Shown in pieces: positions 1-8,669 of a stretch of DNA of 64,000 bases. Source of the stretch: Arthrobacter globiformis (GTDB taxonomy: Bacteria; Actinomycetota; Actinomycetes; Actinomycetales; Micrococcaceae); contig NZ_JAUSXI010000001.1 of the NCBI RefSeq assembly GCF_030815865.1, positions 3,906,001-3,970,000 on the forward strand. Direction: 5' to 3'. Every line of letters starts with the position of its first letter. The first letter of the stretch is position 1. Below the pieces are notes generated by a model, which saw only the letters and a list, made by a program, of their open reading frames with translations, was not told the DNA's origin and did not search any database. Made by a program: the position numbers and the translations under genes.

Positions 1-995
1 CCCGGACAAGACGCCGGTACAGCCCCGCTACTTTACCCTCAACGGACGCAGCGGCTTCCAGTCCTTGGCAGTTTCCACGGATGAGGCGCTCAACCGGACG
101 CGGGAGGAGGACACGCTGATGTCCGGCTCAGCCCGGGACGTTGATGTCCGCAATTTCAGCCTGAGTGCTGCAGCCGGAACGGTCCGCACCGGCCAGTTCA
201 TGCGATTCATCGACGCCGGCGTGGTCCACCACCAGCTCCATTTCCACGGTAATCATCTCTGGACGGTGCGCCGCAACGGCGAGACGTTCCCCCGCGCACG
301 GGGCAGGGTGGACGCCGACGGCCACGTAGTCCTCCAGCAGTGGGAGGACGTTGTCGAAATGCACCCGCTGGACCGGAAGGACCGCCGGTACATAAGGACT
401 ATCCCGTGACCAAGGGAGCACGGCGGGCGTTCGTCGACGGCCCGGAGTACGACGTTGACACCGAGACCATGCTGGTCCCGTATTCCTTGGACCCGCGCTG
501 GCATGAACTCAACCACGCCGCCGGGCTCTCGGGCGACGACGCCGGCCTGGACAAGTTCGAGCCAAGCACTTCTACCTGCTCGGCGGCGAACTGGCTCCTG
601 TGCCCACGGCAGAGGGCCCGATCCAACTGACGCGCATCAGGGCCCGCATGTCCGACGTGGGCACGGTCAAGCCCACGCTGCTGCGGCTGCTGAACGCCAA
701 CTATTTCCCGGTGAATGCCTATTTCACGGACGCCGCAGGGAAAAATGTCGCCATGGCGGAGCTGATCGCTCATGACGGCCGGCCGTTCCGGGACACTTCA
801 AACCCCAATGCGCGGCATGGCCGATCTCGGCCACCGGCCCTATACGCCAGCCTCATCAACTTCGGCGCGGCGGAACGGTACGACATGCTCCTGCGCGCGC
901 CGGCGGCCGGTGACTACAAGCTCACCGTCGACCTGCTGGACTGGATCACCGGCAAGGTCCTCCATACCCGGCAGATCCCGGTCATCGCGAGGTGA
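1..995 (+). pseudogene. multicopper oxidase, frameshifted, 5' end outside window
   Basis: Three consecutive reading frames together give one multicopper-oxidase-like protein. The first frame is open from the window edge and carries the copper-ligand motif HFHGNH at about 222-257. The reading then continues in a second frame (about 385-560, around DVDTETMLVPYS and WHELNHAAG) and a third (about 560-995, around HFYLLGGELAPVP and FGAAERYDMLLRAP), ending at TGA 993-995. The second shift lies near 561-566, where a missing C in gagccaag would restore E-P-K-H-F-Y. The first lies near 373-395. Family knowledge: these are periplasmic or secreted cupredoxin-fold oxidases acting on metals or phenols. Two shifts in 200 bp favour a real pseudogene, but draft-sequence errors remain possible because other genes here also carry single indels. 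Confidence 0.75.
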
Positions 996-1027
996 CGTTG
1001 GCGGAAACCGCGGTGAGGAAGGCTGAG

Positions 1028-2228
1028 TCAGTAGACGGGCTTCTGCGGCTCCACGTCGCGCACCCAGGCGAGGATGCCGCCGTCGAGATGGCTGACGCGC
1101 TGGTAGCCAGCTTTCCGGGCGGCGGCCAGCACGGCAGCGGACCGCGTCCCGGCCTTGCAGTGGAACACGATGTCCTTGTCCTGCGGCAGCTCGCCCCACG
1201 CCTCGCCGGAGAGGATCCGCCCCTGCGGGATCAGCACGGAGCCGTCGATCCGGACAATGTCGTACTCCCCCGACTCACGCACGTCCACGAGGTCGAAGTC
1301 CTTCAGCCCGGCCTGCCGCGAGGCCAGCATCGTGGCCAGCTGCGTTGCCGTCACGGTATGCTCCGTGTCGGTTGTCTCCACCGGGGCGACGCCGCAGAAG
1401 GCCTCGTAGTCGGTGAGCTCCGTGATCCGCGGGGCATCCGGGTCCTTGGACACCCTGATCTCGCGCCAGCTGCCGCCCAGGGCGTCGTACAGCGCCACGC
1501 GGCCCAGCAGGGAACGCCCGACGCCGGTAATCAGTTTGACGGCCTCCGTCACCATCAGCGATCCGACGGCCGCGCACAGCATTCCGAACACGCCGCCCTC
1601 CCCGCACGACGGCACGGAACCGGCCGGCGGCGCCTCCGGATAGAGGTCCCGGTAGGTGGGGCCGTGCTGCTCCCAGAACACGCTGACCTGCCCGTCGAAG
1701 CGGAAGATGGACCCCCACACGTACGGCTTGCCGAGGATCGCGGCGGCGTCGTTCACCAGGTAGCGAGTGGCGAAGTTGTCGGCCCCGTCCAGGATGAGGT
1801 CGTAACCGGCGAAAAGCTCCAGGGCGTTGGAGGCATCCAGCCTGACGTCGTGCAGGCGGACCTCCACCAGCGGGTTCAGCTCGGCAATCGCGTCCCGGGC
1901 GGATTCGATCTTGGGCCGGCCCACGTCCCGCACACCGTGGATGATCTGCCGTTGCAGGTTGCTCAGGTCCACGGCGTCGTCGTCGATGATCCCGATGGTT
2001 CCCACCGCCGGCTGCGGCAAGGTAGAGCAGCGCCGGCGAGCCCAGGCCGCCCGCGCCGATGACCAGTACTCGCGCGTTCTTCAGCCGGCGTTGGCCGAGT
2101 GCGCCGATTTCGGGAATGATGAGGTGCCGGGAATACCGCTCCACCTCTTCGGTGGAGAGCCCGGCCGCGGGATCGACGAGGGGGCCCGGGAACGTGCGGA
2201 CTGTATTTGCCGTGGACGGAGAAGCCAT
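1028..2228 (-). pseudogene. moeZ: MoeZ/MoeB-type adenylyltransferase with C-terminal rhodanese domain, one frameshift
   Basis: The protein would be about 400 aa. It has an N-terminal ThiF/MoeB adenylating domain ([12 protein letters not shown], then [15 protein letters not shown] and [10 protein letters not shown]) and a C-terminal rhodanese domain with catalytic cysteine in FHCKAGTRS. The family adenylates the C-terminal Gly-Gly of MoaD- or ThiS-like sulfur carriers and passes sulfur to them. The reading frame breaks once at about 2004-2008: one extra base in the run cccaccgcc separates LLYLAAAG from VGTIGIID. All other residues of both domains are intact, so I read this as a sequencing error or very recent mutation. 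A -10-like TACATT (2234-2239) ends 5 nt before the ATG. ThiS is encoded 5 kb away and is a plausible partner. The order MoeZ, TetR, DUF3107 is conserved in actinobacteria. Confidence 0.85.
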
Positions 2229-2312
2229 ACTTCAATGTATGCCTGAAGATACCGCGCGGTCATATTACCCCCGGGTAAAGTGAAGTTAACTGCAAAGGAA
2301 AGAAGGCCAACA

Positions 2313-2981
2313 GTGGTTCATCATGCACCGGTTGATCGAACTCAGGCCGCGCAATCCAATGCCGGTCCGGTCCGCGCCTCCGGCCAGCGTTCTGCCAGGC
2401 TGCCGCGAGACGAGCGCCGGGCCCAGCTGCTGGCCGCAGCCCAGGAAGTTTTTGTCGCCAACGGATACCACGGCGCCGCGATGGACGAGATCGCGGAAAC
2501 GGCCCACGTCAGCAAGCCTGTGCTCTACCAGCACTTCCCGTCGAAGCGTGAGCTGTACCTAGCCCTGCTCGACAGCCATCTCGAGGCACTGACCGAGCTC
2601 ATGCTCGGAGCAATGAGCTCCACCACGGACAACAAGGAGCGCGTGCAGGCCGTCATGCGTGCCTATTTCCGTTTCATTGACAGCGACGACCAGGCACACC
2701 GGCTGGTGTTTGAATCCGACCTGATCAACGACGCCGATGTCAGCTCGCGCCTGGAGACGTTCAACAAGACCTTCGCCGACGCCATAGCGCGGATCATCGC
2801 CGAGGACACCAAGCTCCCCCTGCTGGAGGCCCAGCTGCTGGGACGTGGGCTTGCGGGCATGGCCCAGGTCAGCGCGCGCTACTGGCTCGAAACGGACGGG
2901 AACCTCGACCTCGATGTGGCCAGCGACCTGATTTACCGTTTAGCTTGGCGCGGAATCTCTCGCTTCCCTAAAGAGACCTAG
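2313..2981 (+). CDS. TetR-family transcriptional regulator
   Basis: Protein of 222 aa with a typical TetR N-terminal helix-turn-helix (RRAQLLAAAQEVF, AMDEIAETAHVSKPVLYQHF) followed by an all-helical ligand-binding half. I place the start at GTG 2313 because a purine-rich Shine-Dalgarno (agaagg, 2301-2306) sits 6 nt upstream. An in-frame ATG at 2280 has no such signal. It is divergent from moeZ and followed 56 bp later by DUF3107, an arrangement I recall as Rv3206c-Rv3208-Rv3208A in M. tuberculosis. Targets cannot be read from the sequence. Confidence 0.9.
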   Translation: MVHHAPVDRTQAAQSNAGPVRASGQRSARLPRDERRAQLLAAAQEVFVANGYHGAAMDEIAETAHVSKPVLYQHFPSKRELYLALLDSHLEALTELMLGAMSSTTDNKERVQAVMRAYFRFIDSDDQAHRLVFESDLINDADVSSRLETFNKTFADAIARIIAEDTKLPLLEAQLLGRGLAGMAQVSARYWLETDGNLDLDVASDLIYRLAWRGISRFPKET

Positions 2982-3037
2982 ACTACAACTGAAACTACCT
3001 TTGAAATTTCAACCTTGACTGGCTGGGAGGCCTTGCT

Positions 3038-3262
3038 GTGGAAGTAAAGATCGGCATTCAGAACGTCGGCCGTGAAATTGTGCTGGAATCGGCTCAGGAT
3101 GCTGACGCTGTGGCGAAAGTGGTGGCCGAGGCCATCGCCAAGGGCAGCGAGCTGCGCCTGAACGACGAGAAGGGCCGCCAAATCATCATCCCGGCAAACG
3201 TCCTCGGCTACGTCGAAATCGGCGCAGAGGAAGTGCGCCGGGTCGGCTTCGGCGCACTGTAG
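3038..3262 (+). CDS. DUF3107 family protein
   Basis: Small protein of 74 aa starting at GTG 3038, with a good Shine-Dalgarno gggagg 7 nt upstream. The sequence (start MEVKIGIQNV, middle ELRLNDEKGR, end VGFGAL) matches the actinobacterial DUF3107 family, whose M. tuberculosis member is Rv3208A (TB9.4). The function is unknown. Its place directly after a TetR gene is the usual family context. Confidence 0.88.
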   Translation: MEVKIGIQNVGREIVLESAQDADAVAKVVAEAIAKGSELRLNDEKGRQIIIPANVLGYVEIGAEEVRRVGFGAL

Positions 3263-3270
3263 GCCGAGCA

Positions 3271-3573
3271 GTGCTGTCCCTCGTGATCGTAGTCCTGGTA
3301 ACTGCTGCTGCCGGGTTCATCGTCTGGGCCAACGACCGGCGCCACGCCAAGTACGGCATCCTCGTGCCGGCAGGCACCGCTGCTGCGGTGGGCATGCTCG
3401 CCTGGATCATCTGTATCTGGGCGGGGCTGGGCTACCAGCCGGGCCTGACGTGGCTGCCGTGGGTCCTTCCCATGGCGGCCGGGACGGCTGCTGCCCTGGC
3501 AGTGGCGGTCTACTTGGGCCGGGCGCGCGCCAGGCAGGACACCCAGCGGCTGACGGCAGCGCTGAAAATTTAG
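3271..3573 (+). CDS. small integral membrane protein
   Basis: Protein of 100 aa starting at GTG 3271, 8 nt after the DUF3107 stop, so probably cotranscribed with it. Three hydrophobic segments are visible at about residues 2-18, 34-52 and 62-81, with a basic, soluble C-terminus (YLGRARARQDTQR). This is a conserved type in Arthrobacter with no assigned function. I recognise no catalytic motif. Confidence 0.75.
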   Translation: MLSLVIVVLVTAAAGFIVWANDRRHAKYGILVPAGTAAAVGMLAWIICIWAGLGYQPGLTWLPWVLPMAAGTAAALAVAVYLGRARARQDTQRLTAALKI

Positions 3574-3601
3574 CCTCTGCAGGATCTGGCTGGCTCCACG
3601 C

Positions 3602-3650
3602 CCCCTGGACTTCAGTGACCACCACCCAAGCGGGTGCGTGGTCACTGTCC
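3602..3650. repeat. truncated VOC-gene fragment, repeat copy A (palindromic core)
   Basis: About 49 bp nearly identical to 5461-5509 inside the downstream VOC-domain gene, same orientation. On the minus strand it reads SDHAPAWVVVTEVQG, against SDHAPNWVVVTDAQG in the gene. The core is an imperfect palindrome: cagtgaccaccaccc (3613-3627) pairs with gggtgcgtggtcactg (3632-3647), with only the 3-base centre changed between copies. Weaker similarity runs left to about 3577. It is a gene remnant or duplicated target. It could also act as a hairpin after the membrane-protein gene, although no T-run follows. Confidence 0.7.
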
Positions 3651-3780
3651 TTTAAGATGCTTCTGCATTCGTCAAGCCGTGACTCATACCTGGCGCGAGC
3701 TCTCTGCGCAGTTCCTTGTCTTGCCGAACAATCCCTAGTGGGGATGGCCATCATGCAGCGGCTCATTGGAGAACAGAGCC

Positions 3781-4260
3781 ATGGGCGGATCAAAGTACGA
3801 GCGCAGGGACTCCGTCCCACAGCACTCCTCCCTGCGTGAGCGCATGAGGGCGGAACTCGAAGCCTTTGGCCCCTATGCAGTCCGCACAGACACACAGGGA
3901 ATCGAGCCCGGCAGCATATCCCCACCCGTAAGGCGAGGTACAACCGGAGAGACGGTCATTGCAAGCTTCGCCATCGCGTCAGGACCGGGCGCCGGAGCCG
4001 ACGCACCCGAGTGCCTGGCGACTTTCAAGCCCGACCGACCAAGCCCCTATCACGCCGCATTTCTCATCACAGCCCTTGCCAACGAGCTGACCGAGTTTGC
4101 CAGAAGCCGGTTGCTTTCAGGTCGGGGAAGCTTTCCGCTTTTGGTTTTCGCGTGTCATGAAACGTCCAGCATGTGTCCCAAGTCGGCCTGCTGGGTGGCC
4201 GGTGGCACAACATTGGCTCAATACATCAGCGGATGTACTGTGAGTCTATGCAGACTCTGA
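3781..4260 (+). CDS. hypothetical protein
   Basis: Open frame of 159 codons from ATG 3781, with a weak GGAG about 10 nt upstream. An earlier ATG at 3766 is also possible. I recognise no family. The first 110 residues have plausible codon use (RERMRAELEAFGPYAV, then CLATFKPDRPSPYHAAFLITALANEL). The last 50 residues look less protein-like and overlap the operator and start of the next gene, so the natural C-terminus may have been lost by a frameshift near 4110. The sequence is visibly lower in GC than its surroundings and lies in the accessory patch between two repeat copies. Confidence 0.4.
   Translation: MGGSKYERRDSVPQHSSLRERMRAELEAFGPYAVRTDTQGIEPGSISPPVRRGTTGETVIASFAIASGPGAGADAPECLATFKPDRPSPYHAAFLITALANELTEFARSRLLSGRGSFPLLVFACHETSSMCPKSACWVAGGTTLAQYISGCTVSLCRL
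4222..4237. promoter_or_regulatory. palindromic operator of the ArsR/CmtR-type metal sensor
   Basis: Perfect inverted repeat tacatc-agcg-gatgta, 10 bp before the likely ATG of the metal-sensor gene. ArsR-family sensors repress their own operon by binding such palindromes over the promoter. The position fits autoregulation of the cmtR-CDF pair. Confidence 0.7.
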
Positions 4261-4574
4261 CACACGCTCCGGTGCTGGCCCGGTTCGGTTACGCGGTCTC
4301 TGACCCGACGCGTGCCCGGGTCCTGCTGGCACTGGCCGATGCGCCAGCCTACCCTTCTGACCTTGCTGATGCCCTGGCGGTGTCGCGTCAGAGCATGTCC
4401 AACCATTTGACCTGTTTGCGGGGCTGCGGCCTGGTGGTGGCTGTCCCGGACGGCAGGCGGACGCGGTACGAGCTCGCCGACGCCCGGCTGGGTCACGCCA
4501 TCCGGGATCTGATCGGAGTGGTGCTTGCCGTGGATCCGGCGTGCTGCGCCCCTGACGGGACGTGCCTGGCATGA
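4248..4574 (+). CDS. cmtR: ArsR-family metal sensor, CmtR-like (Cd/Pb)
   Basis: Winged-helix ArsR repressor of 108 aa from ATG 4248, the start just downstream of the palindrome. The recognition region DALAVSRQSMSNHL is followed by Cys56 and Cys60 in TCLRGC, and the C-terminus carries Cys99, Cys100 and Cys106. This matches M. tuberculosis CmtR, which binds Cd(II)/Pb(II) through Cys57, Cys61 and Cys102. Metal binding should release the operator and induce the overlapping CDF exporter gene. An ArsR sensor for another thiophilic metal is possible, but the CxxxC in the recognition helix makes the CmtR type most likely. Confidence 0.88.
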   Translation: MQTLTHAPVLARFGYAVSDPTRARVLLALADAPAYPSDLADALAVSRQSMSNHLTCLRGCGLVVAVPDGRRTRYELADARLGHAIRDLIGVVLAVDPACCAPDGTCLA

Positions 4575-5332
4575 GCGCGGTGCAGCTGTCACTGGCGCCA
4601 GCGCGGCGGGCGGTCCTGAACCACCGTATCCGCGTCTTCGCGGCGGCGACGATCACCTACAACGTGATTGAAGCCGCGGCGGCGCTGTGGGCGGGCGGCG
4701 TCGCGGACTCCTCCGCGCTTATTGGTTTCGGGCTGGACTCGGTAATCGAGGTCACCTCCGCCCTTGCTTTGTCATGGCAGTTCTCCTCCAAGGACCCTGA
4801 GCGGCGAGAACACCTCACCCTGCGGATCATCGCCCTGTCCTTCTTCGCGCTGGCGGCCTTCGTCTCCGTTGACGCCGTCCGGTCCCTGACCGGCGGCGGG
4901 GAGGCCAAGCACTCGACCCCCGGGATCGTGATCGCCGCGCTGAGCCTGGCCATCATGCCTGTTCTGTCCTGGCTGCAGCGCCGGGCGGGCCGTGAGCTGG
5001 GCTCAAAGACAGCTGTCGCTGATTCCAAACAGACGCTCCTCTGCACCTACCTCTCCGCCGTCCTGTTGATCGGCCTCGTCCTGAACAGCACGCTGGGCTG
5101 GTGGTGGGCGGACGCCGGCGCCGCCCTTGTGATCGCGGCGATCGCCGTCCGTGAGGGTGTCAACGCGTGGCGCGGGGACGTGTGCTGCACTGTCCCGCAG
5201 GCGGTGCCCGGTGAAGACCGCGAAGCATCGTCTGAGCCTGCCGCGGACGGCTGCTGCGACAGCTGCAAGGCATCAGAACCAGCGCCTGCAGCACAGGTAC
5301 TGGGCCTGCCGCTGACCCGCCGGGAAAACTAA
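4571..5332 (+). CDS. cation diffusion facilitator (CDF) family metal exporter
   Basis: Protein of 253 aa whose ATG overlaps the sensor stop (ATGA), so the two are translationally coupled. It has about six hydrophobic segments, the CDF-like segment FGLDSVIEVTSALAL in helix 2 and ADSKQTLLCTYLSAV in helix 5. There is no long cytoplasmic metal-binding domain. Instead a short tail holds a cysteine cluster (DVCCTV, then DGCCDSCKAS). CDF proteins exchange divalent metal for protons. The regulator suggests cadmium or lead, and the Cys-rich tail fits a thiophilic metal. Confidence 0.85.
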   Translation: MSAVQLSLAPARRAVLNHRIRVFAAATITYNVIEAAAALWAGGVADSSALIGFGLDSVIEVTSALALSWQFSSKDPERREHLTLRIIALSFFALAAFVSVDAVRSLTGGGEAKHSTPGIVIAALSLAIMPVLSWLQRRAGRELGSKTAVADSKQTLLCTYLSAVLLIGLVLNSTLGWWWADAGAALVIAAIAVREGVNAWRGDVCCTVPQAVPGEDREASSEPAADGCCDSCKASEPAPAAQVLGLPLTRREN

Positions 5333-5397
5333 GGACCGTGTCCAGGACTCCTCGAAGGTCATCTGGTCTCCGACAAAGTGGTCTTGCTGACGGATCG

Positions 5398-6078
5398 CTA
5401 CTCCGGCGGGGTGGCAACGTCCGGACCGCGGCCTTCCTCGGTGTGCAGGCAGAGCCGGTTCCCCTGGGCATCAGTGACCACCACCCAGTTGGGTGCGTGG
5501 TCACTGTTCATTAGCGCCCCGGTTGCCGCGGTCTTCTCCAGTACGGGTGCCGACTCGGCCTTGGAGCGGTGGATGTCGAGATGGAGGCGGTTGTCGTTCG
5601 GCGTCAGCGTCTCCTGGAACCAGAGGCCGGGACCGCGCCCGTAGGGGTCAACCAGGTCCCCGGACCGGCCCCTTCGGTAGCCGAGAGCTACGCGCCAGAC
5701 CTCGGAAATTTCCGCCGCGTCAGCCGTGTCGATGCCGATGTCCACCGACCGGTACAGGCCGGGCTGGGCCTCGGCACCTGCCGCTGAGGCGGCGTCGCTG
5801 ACGGAGGCGGCAGCGCGGACGTCCCGCGTGGACACCTCGCCGCCGACGTCGTGGGAGCTGAACCGGATGAACACCCGGTTATAGCGCCAGTCCAGGTCCG
5901 GATGGTGGTCCATGTCCTCTGCCACGCGCCCGACGGCGGCTATCAGCTCGAGCGCGACCGCCGCCGTCGGCGTCTTATAGACAGTGACAAGCCCGCCGAG
6001 GCGGTAGCGCCAGTCGGGCAGCCCGGCGAGCGCTTCGTCGATCTGGGGTCGGGTGAGAATGTCGTCCGTGGCGGCCAC
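5398..6078 (-). CDS. pterin-4a-carbinolamine dehydratase fused to a VOC/glyoxalase-like domain
   Basis: Two-domain protein of 226 aa. Residues 1-95 are a pterin-4a-carbinolamine dehydratase (PCD/DCoH) domain with the diagnostic EDMDHHPDLDWRYNRV (His58, His59, Asp61) and SSHD (His76). Residues about 110-226 are a VOC-superfamily domain (SVDIGIDTAD, RLHLDIHRS, WVVVTDAQGNRLCL). PCD regenerates quinonoid dihydrobiopterin after aromatic amino-acid hydroxylation. It also occurs as a stand-alone protein in many bacteria. The gene lies 63 bp downstream of thiG on the same strand. The VOC ligand residues are not obvious, so its activity is open. Repeat copy B lies in its 3' part. Confidence 0.85.
   Translation of the reverse strand: MAATDDILTRPQIDEALAGLPDWRYRLGGLVTVYKTPTAAVALELIAAVGRVAEDMDHHPDLDWRYNRVFIRFSSHDVGGEVSTRDVRAAASVSDAASAAGAEAQPGLYRSVDIGIDTADAAEISEVWRVALGYRRGRSGDLVDPYGRGPGLWFQETLTPNDNRLHLDIHRSKAESAPVLEKTAATGALMNSDHAPNWVVVTDAQGNRLCLHTEEGRGPDVATPPE
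5461..5509. repeat. direct repeat copy B, inside the PCD-VOC gene
   Basis: Matches 3602-3650 with about 85-90 percent identity and in the same orientation. Here it encodes part of the VOC domain (SDHAPNWVVVTDAQG on the minus strand). Copies A and B bracket the metal-resistance patch 3.65-5.46 kb. Confidence 0.7.
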
Positions 6079-6141
6079 AACTGGCTCCTTAGCAGTACCG
6101 GCTGAGCCGCCCCACGCCGGAGCGGCAGGGATTGGCCGGAC

Positions 6142-7178
<1,037 letters not shown>

Positions 7179-7255
7179 GCTGGTTCCTTGTTCTGGTCAG
7201 ATGTGACGCGGGTCAACGTGACAGTGCCCGCTGCTTGCGGTGTCCCTTGGGGTGA

Positions 7256-8530
7256 TTAGCCGGGGACGGGGCTGAGAACAGCGGCAGATCCCAGTGGGCC
7301 CGGAAGCCCTGGTGAAAACCGGCCCGGCCGGAAGGCGGCCCAGCGCGGATCGGTGTTGCCGTCCATGAGCTGGCGGCAGATCGCCGCGGCGGCCGGGGTC
7401 AGCAGGACGCCGTGGCGGAAGAAGCCGGTGGCGATGATGAGGCCCGCCACGTCCGTGCCCGCACCTTGCCCGCCGGCCGGCACCCGGCCCAGCAGCGGGG
7501 CGTTGTCCGGCGTGCCGGGCCGTGCCCGGGCGGTGGCTTCGAGCAGCTCGAGTTCGGCGACTGCCGGCAGCAGTGCCTGGGCGTCGCGCAGCAGTTGGTA
7601 GACACCCCCGGCGCTGGTGCCCGGCACACCGTCCTCACGCTGGGTGGCGCCGATCACCACCGTGCCGTCCCCGCGGGGCACCACGTACACCGGCACTCCC
7701 CGCACCATGCCCCGCACCGTTGCGGTGAGCAGGGGCTGCAGGTGTGCGGGGACTCTGAGCCTGAGGATGTCTCCGTAAACCGGGCGCAGCGGCAGCTGCA
7801 GGCCTTCCGGGAGGTTCTGCAGGTGCGCCGCGGCCAGGCCGTTGGCCACCACCGTCTCGGCCGCCCTGACGGTTCCCCCGCCGGCCAGCCGGACCCCGCA
7901 GACCCGCGCGCCGTCCCAGAGCAGGCCGGCGGCGTGCTCCCGCACCGCGTATCCCTCCGCTGCCGCGATCTCCTGGCCATGGCAGGCCAGCTCGGCAGCA
8001 ACCGCCCGGACGAGCTTCCGCGGATCCACCTGGTGGTCCGCCGGGATGTCCAGGGCGCAGGAGATCGCGGGGCTGAGCAGCGGCTCCCGGGAACGTGCCT
8101 CCCGGATGGTCAGCGGTTCAACGTTCAGGCCGTAGGCCCGCTGCACGTCCCGCAGGTCCATCAGGGCCCGGCGGTCGGCCGGATCGGCACCCACCGCCAG
8201 GGTCGGCGTCGTCAGGTAACCGGCGTCCTCGCCGGCTGTGAGCGTGGCCGCAAACTCCGGCCATCTGGCGGAGGATTCCAGCATCAGTTCCAGGAGCCCT
8301 TCCTCCTGGTAATGCAGTTCGCTGACCGGGGCGAGCATGCCGGCCGCAGCCCAGCTTGCACCGCTGCCCGGGGCTTCATCGATGAGCACCACCGACCGGC
8401 CGGAGCGCCGTGCCTCCCAGGCGATGCCGTGGCCAACCACGCCGCCGCCAATGACGGCTACATCTGCCTCAAGTGCGCCGGGCTCCAAGGCTCCCGCGGA
8501 GCATTCGTCGCCGCTGGTTTCAGGGTTCAT
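7256..8530 (-). CDS. thiO: glycine oxidase ThiO
   Basis: FAD-dependent oxidase of 424 aa. The dinucleotide-binding motif VAVIGGGVVGHGIA is near residues 25-38, and the FAD and substrate segments GSGASWAAAGMLAP and GATQREDG are present. The C-terminal RARPGTPDNAPLLGR and GFFRHGVLLTPA are typical of ThiO. In aerobic bacteria it converts glycine to the imine used by ThiG. First gene of the thi operon, directly behind a TPP riboswitch whose 3' end meets the AAGGAA ribosome-binding site. Confidence 0.93.
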   Translation of the reverse strand: MNPETSGDECSAGALEPGALEADVAVIGGGVVGHGIAWEARRSGRSVVLIDEAPGSGASWAAAGMLAPVSELHYQEEGLLELMLESSARWPEFAATLTAGEDAGYLTTPTLAVGADPADRRALMDLRDVQRAYGLNVEPLTIREARSREPLLSPAISCALDIPADHQVDPRKLVRAVAAELACHGQEIAAAEGYAVREHAAGLLWDGARVCGVRLAGGGTVRAAETVVANGLAAAHLQNLPEGLQLPLRPVYGDILRLRVPAHLQPLLTATVRGMVRGVPVYVVPRGDGTVVIGATQREDGVPGTSAGGVYQLLRDAQALLPAVAELELLEATARARPGTPDNAPLLGRVPAGGQGAGTDVAGLIIATGFFRHGVLLTPAAAAICRQLMDGNTDPRWAAFRPGRFSPGLPGPLGSAAVLSPVPG

Positions 8531-8536
8531 GGAATT

Positions 8537-8640
8537 CCTTCCCTACGCCGGTACTAACCGGATCAGGTCAAGCGGTCGGCTCTGACGCCCTCTCAGCCCT
8601 GCGTCTTTATGACAGCAGCAACGGGCTCCCGCGGTACCTG
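8537..8640 (-). ncRNA. TPP riboswitch (THI element)
   Basis: On the minus strand, the conserved THI-box elements appear in order: GGGCTGAGAGGG around 8588-8599, ACCTGATCCGG (8558-8568) and the 3' GGCGTAGGGAAGG (8537-8549). The 5' stem begins near CGCGGGAGCCCG. It ends a few bases before the thiO start and overlaps the Shine-Dalgarno region, so thiamine pyrophosphate probably shuts off translation of thiO-thiS-thiG by hiding the ribosome-binding site. The 5' boundary is approximate. Confidence 0.95.
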
Positions 8641-8669
8641 CCCAGTTTAGAGGAACTAAGGTGGTTGCC

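Noticed and set aside
992..2062. Long open frame on the plus strand opposite moeZ
   Set aside because: High-GC shadow of moeZ; no domain and no ribosome-binding site.
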